DNA of 45,371 nucleotides. Origin: Kaiparowitsia implicata GSE-PSE-MK54-09C (GTDB taxonomy: Bacteria; Cyanobacteriota; Cyanobacteriia; Elainellales; Elainellaceae). Under the pieces are notes generated by a model. It was given only the letters and a program-made list of their open reading frames with translations, had not been told where the DNA came from and made no database searches. Of this stretch, positions 1 to 6,614 are shown piece by piece (positions within the stretch are counted from its first letter, which is position 1; every line of letters begins with the position of its first letter). Position numbers and translations under genes: made by a program. The stretch is taken from assembly GCA_019359435.1 (NCBI GenBank), contig JAHHHI010000009.1, forward strand, positions 1-45,371, given 5' to 3'.

Positions 1-59
1 TAGTGGACATCTCGCTGTCGAGCGGTGCAGGGTCGTCTCCTCTCTTTAGTTCCGTCTCC

Positions 60-142
60 CCATAATGCCGCTGCAACGGACGGAACAGAGATCCTGGTTA
101 AGACCGAGAGCGGGCGATCGCCGTTGAGCTTCACCGTTATGC
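60..142 (+). repeat. attC-like site 1
   Basis: R'' is a degenerate CCATAAT at 60-66. The inner box TGCAACGGAC is at 72-81 and its partner GCCGTTGAGC at 120-129, pairing CAACGG with CCGTTG. R' is GTTATGC at 136-142. A HIP1 octamer sits in the spacer just before the second inner box. The site closes a cassette whose gene lies outside the window and opens the cassette carrying the membrane protein. Confidence 0.7.
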
Positions 143-180
143 AGCACTTCTCTTAAGCTAATAGGAGGGAAAACATCTCT

Positions 181-885
181 ATGAGTACCAACCAGCATCT
201 CGCCCGGCTTGGATCTATTGCCGCTGTCGGCGGCGCTATCCTACTATTTGTGTCCACGCTGCTTCATCCACTCAACAGCGATCCGAACGATCCCCCCGCT
301 GCTTTTGCCGAATACGCTGCAGATTCCCTCTGGGTATGGAGTCATCTCGGTCAGTTCTTGGGGGTCGCTTTACTGGGGATGGCGCTAGTGGCACTAGCGA
401 CCACCTTTAATCCTGGTCAAGCGGCGGCCTGGAGTCGCTTCGGTCAGGCCGGAGCAGCGGCCATCATAGCAGTGGCTGCTGTATTGCAGGCAGTGGATGG
501 TGTGGCTCTCAAAGTCATGGTGGATCGTTGGGCGGCGGACACCGAGGAAACCCGCGTGTTCGTCTTTGAGGCAGCGTTTGCGGTGCGTCAGATTGAGATC
601 GGTCTCGCAAGTCTCCTCAGTCTCTTGTCCGGCTTCACTTTAATTATCTTCGGTGTCTCGATAGTTCTTAGCCCTCGTTATCCTCTTTGGATGGGATGGA
701 TCGGTCTTCTGGGTGGACTGGGACTGGTAGCGACTGGGGCAGCGCAAGCATCTACAGGCTTTTCGGATTTGGCGATGACACTCAGTATGCTAGCAAGTGC
801 CGTATTCCTGATCTGGGTTATCCTCGTGGGTATTCTCATATGGCGGTTGGCCCCTCGGTTGGTAAGCGATAACGATGCTGCATAA
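181..885 (+). CDS. Six-helix membrane protein, DUF4386-like (cassette 1)
   Basis: This 234-residue protein is almost entirely hydrophobic. Segments near residues 11-30, 54-74, 88-106, 138-163, 169-191 and 196-221 each look like transmembrane helices. It has no catalytic motif. Overall length and pattern resemble DUF4386-type integral membrane proteins, whose function is unknown, and this is a resemblance rather than a firm family call. The start is ATG with a strong AGGAGG at 163-168, a little far upstream (12 bases). The TAA stop lies inside the R'' box (GCATAAC) of the following attC site, a common arrangement in integron cassettes. As the only gene of its cassette it has no operon partner. 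Expression would depend on an upstream or cassette-borne promoter, none of which is obvious. Confidence 0.75.
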   Translation: MSTNQHLARLGSIAAVGGAILLFVSTLLHPLNSDPNDPPAAFAEYAADSLWVWSHLGQFLGVALLGMALVALATTFNPGQAAAWSRFGQAGAAAIIAVAAVLQAVDGVALKVMVDRWAADTEETRVFVFEAAFAVRQIEIGLASLLSLLSGFTLIIFGVSIVLSPRYPLWMGWIGLLGGLGLVATGAAQASTGFSDLAMTLSMLASAVFLIWVILVGILIWRLAPRLVSDNDAA

Positions 886-966
886 CAATCCCAATGCAAC
901 GGACTCTCGAACCCCGCTTGTGTTGAGTGCAAAGTTATTAGCCGCCGCTGACCTGTGCCGTTATGC
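880..966 (+). repeat. attC-like site 2
   Basis: R'' GCATAAC is at 880-886, the inner box TGCAACGGAC at 895-904, its partner GCCGCTGAC at 944-952, and R' GTTATGC at 960-966. R'' and R' are exact reverse complements. R'' also contains the stop codon of the preceding membrane-protein gene. Confidence 0.8.
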
Positions 967-1056
967 GGCTTGGTCTTTCAGTGAGGACATAATTGCATAG
1001 CTATCGGTTAGAATTTTCCGTGGATGTAGATCTGTAGTTAATGGTAAGGGGGCAAA

Positions 1057-1752
1057 GTGGAAAAAGTTAAACAACACTTTGAAGAAGAAGCTCAAGAATT
1101 TGACGCAATTATTCGTCGCCTCATTCCTAACTACGAGCAAATGCTTGATGCCCTCGTCACAGCACTGCCATTTGATCAGTATCAATCTATTCGGGTAGTT
1201 GACCTTGGATGTGGAACAGGAACAATTGCAAGACGGATTAAAGATGTTTATCCTTTAGCTCAAGTTACCTGTGTTGATATTGCGGAGAAGATGTTGCAAA
1301 TAGCACAGGTAAAACTTGGTGAGGCTGGAGATAATTTGCGCTATCAGCTTGCAAATTTTGAAAATTATGAGTTTGATGCAACCTATGATGTAGCCGTCTC
1401 CTCACTGGCTCTACATCATTTAGTGAGCGATGATGATAAAATCAAATTTTACAAAAAAATTTATGATTGCCTGACTCTAGGTGGTGTTTTTTACAATGCG
1501 GATGTAATCTTAGGTTCCAGTTCACATCTTCAAGAGCGCTACATGGTGAAATGGCGAGAGTATATGCGTCTGCAAATTTCGGTAGAGGAAATTGAACAAA
1601 AATGGATACCCCAACACTATGACGAAGATCACCCAGCTAGTCTGATAAGTCAATTAGCTTGGCTGCAAAATATGGGTTTTGCAGAAGTTGATGTCATTTG
1701 GAAATACTACAATTTTTCTGTGTATGGAGGGCGTAAGCCAGCCGCCGCATAA
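1057..1752 (+). CDS. Class I SAM-dependent methyltransferase (cassette 2)
   Basis: This 231-residue protein has the Rossmann methyltransferase fold. Motif I (VVDLGCGTGTIARR) lies near residues 48-61, the acidic residue at the end of the second strand is in TCVDIAEKML, and the fourth strand is YDVAVSSLALHHL. A methyl group would be transferred from S-adenosylmethionine, but the acceptor cannot be told; the general layout recalls CmoA-like and small-molecule enzymes. The start is GTG with AAGGGGG at 1046-1052. The gene is distinctly AT-rich (30% G+C over 1441-1500) compared with its neighbours, so it probably came from another genome. The stop codon falls in the GCATAAC box of attC site 3, and the last residues (PAAA) are encoded by the bases leading into that site. 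Confidence 0.85.
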   Translation: MEKVKQHFEEEAQEFDAIIRRLIPNYEQMLDALVTALPFDQYQSIRVVDLGCGTGTIARRIKDVYPLAQVTCVDIAEKMLQIAQVKLGEAGDNLRYQLANFENYEFDATYDVAVSSLALHHLVSDDDKIKFYKKIYDCLTLGGVFYNADVILGSSSHLQERYMVKWREYMRLQISVEEIEQKWIPQHYDEDHPASLISQLAWLQNMGFAEVDVIWKYYNFSVYGGRKPAAA

Positions 1753-1832
1753 CAATGCTGTTGCAGCGGACTGGTTGGATTGGTCGGTGTTGCGACAGGG
1801 TTATTGGCAGCCGCTGAACAGCAACTTTATGC
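1747..1832 (+). repeat. attC-like site 3
   Basis: R'' GCATAAC is at 1747-1753, the inner box TGCAGCGGAC at 1762-1771, its partner AGCCGCTGAAC at 1809-1819 (CAGCGG pairs perfectly with CCGCTG), and R' TTTATGC at 1826-1832. The first R' base is T where the others have G. That G is the conserved base at the recombination point, so this site may be less active. Confidence 0.75.
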
Positions 1833-1893
1833 TGCTGAGTCCTCGGTTGGGGCGCAACCGAAAGCTTATCTGTTGGTGTCAAAGTGGGTGTAG

Positions 1894-1995
1894 TACCAAT
1901 TCTTTATGAGGATGAGCATAACCCAGTGCCCAAAAACCCTGCCATAGCGGGCTTCCAGTCTGAGCCTTTCCGCTCATCTTCATATTGAATTGGTA
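1894..1995. repeat. MITE-like element, 102 bp with 24-bp terminal inverted repeats
   Basis: The ends 1894-1917 and 1972-1995 are inverted repeats matching at 21 of 24 positions, beginning TACCAATTC and ending GAATTGGTA. The 54-bp core has no good reading frame of its own. It sits inside cassette 3, between attC site 3 and the antitoxin gene. No clean target duplication is visible, so the element is called on its inverted repeats alone. Confidence 0.5.
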
Positions 1996-2074
1996 TAAAT
2001 CCTTGACTATAAAGTGCTTTCAGGTGACCGGGACAGCACCTTACAATGGATACAGAGTTACGGGGAAAAGGCTG

Positions 2075-2296
2075 ATGACGTTGAAAGAAATACAAAATCA
2101 GGCATTGCAGCTGCCCACTGGCGATCGCTGGCAATTGGTACAGGTTCTTTTAGACTCTTTGAAGCGGGAAGTCAAACCTAATCCAAAGAGAAGAAACCTG
2201 TCACGTTTACGAGGTATTGCCAAGATTTCGGCAACTACAGAGGAAAGTAATCCCCAAGCGGATTATGCAACCTATCTGACTGAGAAGTATCAGTAA
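2075..2296 (+). CDS. Antitoxin-like protein paired with a PIN toxin (cassette 3)
   Basis: This 73-residue protein begins MTLKEIQNQALQLP and continues with GDRWQLVQVLLDSL, a pattern I recognise from small cyanobacterial proteins encoded directly before PIN-domain ribonucleases. It would act by binding and blocking the toxin and probably by repressing its own promoter. The ATG at 2075 is preferred over upstream starts in the same frame because it has a GGGGAAAAGG ribosome site at 2062-2071 and because family members begin at this point. The stop overlaps the toxin start by one base (TAATG), the usual coupling of such pairs. The C-terminal YATYLTEKYQ is also typical. The partner toxin is broken. 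Confidence 0.7.
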   Translation: MTLKEIQNQALQLPTGDRWQLVQVLLDSLKREVKPNPKRRNLSRLRGIAKISATTEESNPQADYATYLTEKYQ

Positions 2297-2712
2297 TGCG
2301 AGTTCTAGTTGATATCAACATCATTCTTGATTTTTTATAAGAACGAGAGCCATTTGTGGAAAATGCGGCAAGATTATTTGAACGTATTGATGCTGGAGAG
2401 ATTGAGAGGTTTATTGCAGCAACTACAATAACCAATATTTACTACATTATCCGCAGGGTAGCAGGGAGAGTAGTGGCTCAAGATGCAGTCATCCATGTAT
2501 TAAGCGACCTCAACATTTGTACAGTTGATTTAGAGGTTTTAGAGCAGGCTCTTGCGTCAAATTTTGAAGATTTTGAAGATGCAGTACAGTACGCCTGTGC
2601 GGTAGTGCATGAGGTTGACGCGATCGTAACTCGTGATGCCGCTGGATTCGCAAATGCAGAAATTCCTGTAGTGTTGCCTGAAGATATTGATACCATCGAT
2701 AGATTTGGGTGA
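2296..2712 (+). pseudogene. PIN-domain toxin with premature stop (cassette 3)
   Basis: Reading from the ATG that overlaps the antitoxin stop gives MRVLVDINIILDFL, then TAA at 2338-2340, then EREPFVENAARLFERI in the same frame through to 2712. Without the stop this is a 138-residue PIN (VapC-like) ribonuclease. The first acidic residue is in LVDIN; the later acidic sites are FEDFEDAVQYA and AIVTRDAAGF. Relatives usually have a coding residue here, often glutamine, so one C-to-T change (CAA to TAA) would explain it. A restart at GTG 2356 would give 118 residues lacking the first catalytic aspartate and be inactive. The alternatives are readthrough or a sequencing error. Confidence 0.75.
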
Positions 2713-2737
2713 AGAAAACGGGGTAGCGTTCAGCGCG

Positions 2738-2824
2738 TCATAACAAGTTGCGGCACCGGAATGCCGTAAGTCGGTTGGTTGATTTGCAAAGGTTGTCTGC
2801 GTCCGGTGAGCTTGGTCGTTAGCC
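2738..2824 (+). repeat. attC-like site 4
   Basis: R'' TCATAAC is at 2738-2744, the inner box CACCGGA at 2754-2760, its partner TCCGGTG at 2802-2808 (a perfect 7-bp match), and R' GTTAGCC at 2818-2824. R'' and R' differ in their outer bases because they belong to different cassettes. Confidence 0.72.
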
Positions 2825-2922
2825 TGCTAGGTTATCTTGTTGGGACAATGCTTAAAGGCTAGTTGTAGGACGCTCTTGTAAAGTTAGGGTAAGCCGTTGA
2901 GTGGTGCACAGGAGTTGATGTT

Positions 2923-3117
2923 TTGCCCAAAGCTGCATTGAAAGGTCGTGTTGCCTTTGTTACTGGTGTCAGTCGGTGTAAGGGGATTGGCTTTGCGATT
3001 ACCCAACAATTAGCAATGCTAGGTGCAGATGTATTTATTCATTTTGGTTGGCTTGCAACAGATGATGCTCAGTGGATTACAGGACAAGTTATCAATTCAA
3101 CAGGGGGTGGAGCATAG
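2923..3117 (+). pseudogene. Internally deleted short-chain dehydrogenase (cassette 4)
   Basis: The 64 residues join the N-terminal nucleotide-binding segment of a FabG-like short-chain dehydrogenase (GRVAFVTGVSRCKGIGFAI, with the glycine-rich TGxxxxxGIG motif) directly to its C-terminal segment (DDAQWITGQVINSTGG). The central part of about 180 residues, including the Tyr-x-x-x-Lys active site, is absent, yet the reading frame continues. The start is TTG with AGGAG at 2910-2914, eight bases upstream. The protein could not be a working oxidoreductase. It may be decay within the cassette or a short protein kept for another reason; decay is the simpler view. Confidence 0.7.
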
Positions 3118-3135
3118 ATGTTGAGTGTGGGCGCA

Positions 3136-3219
3136 GGCTAACCCGTCAGTGCAGCGGATTGACGGGCGATCGTAGCTGCGTTCAAGGTTGTCTGCAACCG
3201 CTGACTTTTGTCGTTAATC
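3136..3219 (+). repeat. attC-like site 5 (right end of array)
   Basis: R'' GGCTAAC is at 3136-3142, the inner box TGCAGCGGAT at 3150-3159, its partner CCGCTGA at 3198-3204, and R' GTTAATC at 3213-3219. R'' is the exact complement of GTTAGCC at the left boundary of the same cassette (2818-2824). A HIP1-like GGGCGATCG lies in the spacer. Confidence 0.75.
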
Positions 3220-3281
3220 GAGTTGAATCGTATTTTTTGCGCGAGTGGATTGCGGATAGATAGAGAGTCAATCCGTTCTAT

Positions 3282-3320
3282 AAAGTCAGTCACGAAAGTC
3301 AGTCACGAAATTTATTCACG
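3282..3320. repeat. Three tandem 13-bp repeats at array/chromosome junction
   Basis: AAAGTCAGTCACG occurs twice in perfect tandem (3282-3294 and 3295-3307). A third copy at 3308-3320 matches at 9 of 13 positions and contains the stop codon of the minus-strand kinase gene. The block lies 62 bases beyond the last attC-like site. Confidence 0.65.
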
Positions 3321-6191
3321 AAGTCCTGCGGCGGTTTCTAGCACGTCGCGCAAGCGCTGCACCTCTGGGGTGGGCAAGCCTGCGGCGTCCCACGTCAGCG
3401 CCACACAGGGATATACGGCCAGCTCTCTGATCTGAATCGCTGCCTGGGTGTTGACTTGGCTCAGCGTCACCAGTGGTAGCGCCGTCAAGTTGGGGCAATG
3501 GCTGAGCAATTTCATAAACTCAACGGGCTTGGGCAACACGCCATCCACCAGCAGCACTTGGGGCTGCCACACTTGGGCCAGCAGTTCTGCCTGCTCCAGA
3601 TCATTCACCTCTAGTACGCGGCAGGGATACGGGTGCAGCATCCCTGCTAAATCTGACAGTAGGGGAGAATCATCCCGGTCGGGTGGGGTGAGCACCGAGC
3701 GCGACTCGGCCACGGCGGCGGCGGGTATGGGCTGTGCCTGCGGTTGAGGACACAGGTGCAGCACTGTGAGCTGTGCTGGTCTGCTCGGCATGTCTGAGGC
3801 AACCACTTGGCGGTAGATGTCATCTAATGTCTGCTGCAGCGCTTCGGGGTCAATGGGCAGGTTGAGAAAGTTGCTAGCACCCCGGCTCAGGGCGCGGCTG
3901 CGCTCGGCGCGGCTGGCCATCACCACCACCGGAATCAGTTGCGTCTCGGCATCTGACTGCAGCAGCGTCAGCACATCCCAGCCCGATAACGCTGGGAGCA
4001 GTGGGTTGAGGAAAATTGCTAAAGGCTGCAAGCAGCGCGCTTTTTCGAGGGCTTCGGTGCCAGAGCGGGCGATCGCCACCTGATAGCCCGCCTGGGTCAG
4101 TAGCTGCGTCATCTCTTCGAGCAAGTGCGGTGCCGTATCCACCAGCAGCACCAGTTGGCGGCTGCTCAGCTGGCGCTGGGTCGTGCGCCCCTGAGTGGAG
4201 GCCAGCCGAGGTCGAGTCAGCGCCGCGTGCTGGGGTAGCAAGAGCGTAAACTCGCTCCCTTTCCCCTCGCTCGAAATAAACGTGACATCGCCCCCATGCA
4301 GCCGCGCTAGGCGCTGCGTTAGCACCAGCCCCAGACCTGTGCCTTCAAACCGCCGCGTCAGCGGGCTTTCGAGCTGTTGAAACTTTTGGAAAATGAGATG
4401 CTGCTTATCGTGGGGAATGCCAATCCCGGTGTCCCATACTGTGAACGCCATCCAGTCATCCCACTGATCGACGCGTAAGCCAATGTCGCCATCGCTCAAG
4501 GTAAATTTAATTGCGTTGGCTAGCAGATTCGACAGCATTTGCCGCAGTCGCGCTGCATCCGCAGTTAGCGGGCTAAGGTGAGACTGAATTTGCAGATGCA
4601 CCCGATGATCGGCAGATCCGCTGGGTGTGTCGTGGGGATTGTTGCCTGAAGTATCGAGATTTTGCCGTGCTTGGTCAATGGACTGGCGGCAAATCAACGG
4701 CACATCAATGGTTTCTAGCGATAGCTCTAGCTGCCCGGTTTCAATTCGGGTCACGTCTAAGATATCGTTGACCACCATCATCAGGTGGCGACCGCTCTGA
4801 TGAATCAGCCCGGTATAGCGCGATTGGCGATCATTCAAGTCGCCCACAAGCTGATTTTTGAGCAAGCTAGACAGCCCTAAAATGGCGGTGAGCGGGGTTT
4901 TTAGCTCGTGGCTAATGCAGGCCAGAAATTCGTCTTTGAGGCGGTTGAGCTGCATCAGGTCGGCGTTTTTAGCGGCCAGCTCGCGGGCCACCTGCTGGTG
5001 CTCTGTGATATCTTGGGCCACCACCAGCCACAGCGGCGCGGCGCTCTCTGCGGCGTCGGTGGCTGTGCTCTCTGCGGCAGACGAGAGGGGCGATCGCCCC
5101 ACCGCCATTCCATCCAGCTCAGCGGGCGCTACCCACTCCCGTGTGGCATCGGCTGAAAGCGGCATATAAGCCACCTGCCACACCCGCTCATCTCTATCGC
5201 CTGCTGAATAGAGGCACGCATAGCGCTGAGTTAGGGCAGCGGCGGGTGCCGTGGGGTCGGGCAGCGCCGTCTGCAAAAACTCACCCCAGGTGGAGGTGGT
5301 GGAGGTGGTGGAGGTGGTGGAGGTGCGCAGCGGCTCAGACGGCTCGGGGCGATCGCCCTCGGGATTCACGGGTGCCGGGGGAGACTGCTCCTCTGAGGTT
5401 GTATCGGTCAGCTCGGCCATTAGCAGCGTTTTAAGCGAGGGGGCCGTCTGGCACTGAATCGCAGCATCGGCAGATAAGGCCCCCAAGTGCGATCGCCAAG
5501 CTTGGTTATGCGCCAGCACCTGACCCTCCCCAGTTTGCACCATCAAGGGCAAGGGCAAAAGTTCTAGCAGAGCGTTTAGCCGGGGAAGATTCGCCGTTCC
5601 ATCTTGGAGGGAATCGCTCTCTAACCCTTGACCCACCATCGCCTGCAGTTGAGACAGGGCAGGCTGGGGGAACGACGGTGCCGACGAAACGCGTACCTCT
5701 GAAACCTGGGGTTGAACGGATGCGGATAGGGGAGCCGCCGCCGCCTCTGGCAACGCCACCCCAGTCCCCGCCTGGCGAGAGAGCGCCCGTTGAAGCAGCA
5801 CATCATACAGCCGCAACCGATTCACCAGACCCACACAGGTACCCTGCTCATCCATCACCACCCAGGATGACGTATCATCGGGCAGCAGCACATCGCGGAT
5901 GCGGCTTACGCTCCACGTCGCAGGCACAATTTTAATGGGTTCCAGAATGTCAAGCTGCTGTAGCGTGCTGGCGTGCTCAGCAGCACGAGATTGGGTTGGC
6001 TCTGGCAAGGCCAGCAGCAGCCGATACGCCCGCACCAGCCCGACTGGATTCTGCTGACCATCGAGGGCGATCGCCCGCTCTGCACCCGTGCGCCTAAACA
6101 GAACCACAACCTCATCCCAGGGCGCTGTGCTCATCACACACACCACTGGGTCGGCAATATCCCTCAGCACTAGCCCCGGTCTGTCACTCAT
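3312..6191 (-). CDS. Hybrid sensor histidine kinase with CBS pair, PAS and two degenerate receivers
   Basis: The 959 residues contain, in order: two CBS-like modules (about 8-62 and 79-133), a PAS-like segment split by a low-complexity insert (about 203-395), a HisKA dimerisation domain with phospho-acceptor His428 in SHELKTP, an HATPase_c domain (about 545-655: NAIKF, DTGIGI, GTGLGL), a first receiver (about 679-795) and a second receiver-like tail (about 805-950). The first receiver has Asn729 (FLNPLLPALSG) where the phosphorylated aspartate should be, and the tail also lacks a normal acidic pocket, so neither should take phosphate normally. The CBS pair could bind adenine nucleotides. The gene diverges from kaiA across 423 bp. 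CikA, a clock kinase, also ends in a degenerate receiver, so a clock role is conceivable; that is inference from position and design only. Confidence 0.85.
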   Translation of the reverse strand: MSDRPGLVLRDIADPVVCVMSTAPWDEVVVLFRRTGAERAIALDGQQNPVGLVRAYRLLLALPEPTQSRAAEHASTLQQLDILEPIKIVPATWSVSRIRDVLLPDDTSSWVVMDEQGTCVGLVNRLRLYDVLLQRALSRQAGTGVALPEAAAAPLSASVQPQVSEVRVSSAPSFPQPALSQLQAMVGQGLESDSLQDGTANLPRLNALLELLPLPLMVQTGEGQVLAHNQAWRSHLGALSADAAIQCQTAPSLKTLLMAELTDTTSEEQSPPAPVNPEGDRPEPSEPLRTSTTSTTSTTSTWGEFLQTALPDPTAPAAALTQRYACLYSAGDRDERVWQVAYMPLSADATREWVAPAELDGMAVGRSPLSSAAESTATDAAESAAPLWLVVAQDITEHQQVARELAAKNADLMQLNRLKDEFLACISHELKTPLTAILGLSSLLKNQLVGDLNDRQSRYTGLIHQSGRHLMMVVNDILDVTRIETGQLELSLETIDVPLICRQSIDQARQNLDTSGNNPHDTPSGSADHRVHLQIQSHLSPLTADAARLRQMLSNLLANAIKFTLSDGDIGLRVDQWDDWMAFTVWDTGIGIPHDKQHLIFQKFQQLESPLTRRFEGTGLGLVLTQRLARLHGGDVTFISSEGKGSEFTLLLPQHAALTRPRLASTQGRTTQRQLSSRQLVLLVDTAPHLLEEMTQLLTQAGYQVAIARSGTEALEKARCLQPLAIFLNPLLPALSGWDVLTLLQSDAETQLIPVVVMASRAERSRALSRGASNFLNLPIDPEALQQTLDDIYRQVVASDMPSRPAQLTVLHLCPQPQAQPIPAAAVAESRSVLTPPDRDDSPLLSDLAGMLHPYPCRVLEVNDLEQAELLAQVWQPQVLLVDGVLPKPVEFMKLLSHCPNLTALPLVTLSQVNTQAAIQIRELAVYPCVALTWDAAGLPTPEVQRLRDVLETAAGLRE
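5289..5324. repeat. Four perfect 9-bp tandem repeats inside the kinase gene
   Basis: GGTGGAGGT is repeated four times without mismatch. On the coding (minus) strand it encodes a Thr-Ser-Thr run at about residues 290-301, inside the insert that splits the PAS-like region. A 9-bp unit keeps the frame when copy number changes. Confidence 0.85.
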
Positions 6192-6614
6192 GTCCTGCCA
6201 CTCAACTTATCCGCGCTGGCCCACGATTTACCTCACGATCAAGAGCGCCCATCCTTCGGTAGCCCTAGACCAGTCATAATGTCGCCGAGAGAGAGGGAGA
6301 GTGCGATGCATCCCGTCCCGCTGTCTCCGACGAGATCGCACCATTCCCCACGTCCTAGCGTTCCCCTCAGAGCGACGCTGCCGTCATATCTCCCTCCATA
6401 TTGGTGCCATTTTGGCCCGTACCTCCCACACCACAGGTTTCCTTTACAATGTGGGATGATGAGTTTGTTTTGCCTTGCGTTTGCCTTGCGGTTGATGGGC
6501 GATCGCCCTCCACGGCATTGCTGAGTCAAGGGACTAGTGGGGGTGAGATGGCGTCAGCGTGCCGCACATTCCTCACCCTAAGCATCCCTAGATAAAGCAA
6601 CGCCCTCCACTGTT
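6192..6614. promoter_or_regulatory. Divergent spacer between hybrid kinase and kaiA
   Basis: This 423-bp spacer must hold promoters for both directions. A TACAAT hexamer at 6445-6450 could serve as a -10 box for kaiA, with no matching -35 hexamer. A HIP1 site lies near 6499. No convincing operator or hairpin was found, and the short frames here look spurious. Confidence 0.3.

Larger units (their letters stand above)
1..3219 (+). mobile_element. Integron-type gene cassette array (no integrase in window)
   Basis: Five sites of 83-87 bp with attC architecture punctuate four short plus-strand gene units. Each site has a 7-bp R'' box ending in AAC (AAT in the first), an inner box containing CAACGG, CAGCGG or CACCGGA, a complementary inner box (CCGTTG, CCGCTG or TCCGGTG), and an R' box starting GTTA (TTTA in site 3). 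Cassette boundaries, taken at the G/TT cut of R', are 137-960, 961-1826, 1827-2818 and 2819-3213. In cassettes 1, 2 and 4 the R'' box is the exact reverse complement of that cassette's own left boundary (GCATAAC with GTTATGC twice, GGCTAAC with GTTAGCC), which is what a formerly circular cassette predicts. Cassette 3 differs at the outer bases. Base composition varies: by hand count 57% G+C over 541-600 and 30% over 1441-1500. The array ends against the 3' end of a chromosomal kinase gene; any integrase would lie left of base 1. Confidence 0.8.

Noticed and set aside
1904-2134. Minus-strand frame of 76 codons as a transposase remnant
   Set aside because: It overlaps the inverted-repeat element and antitoxin start; I could not match it to any transposase family with confidence.
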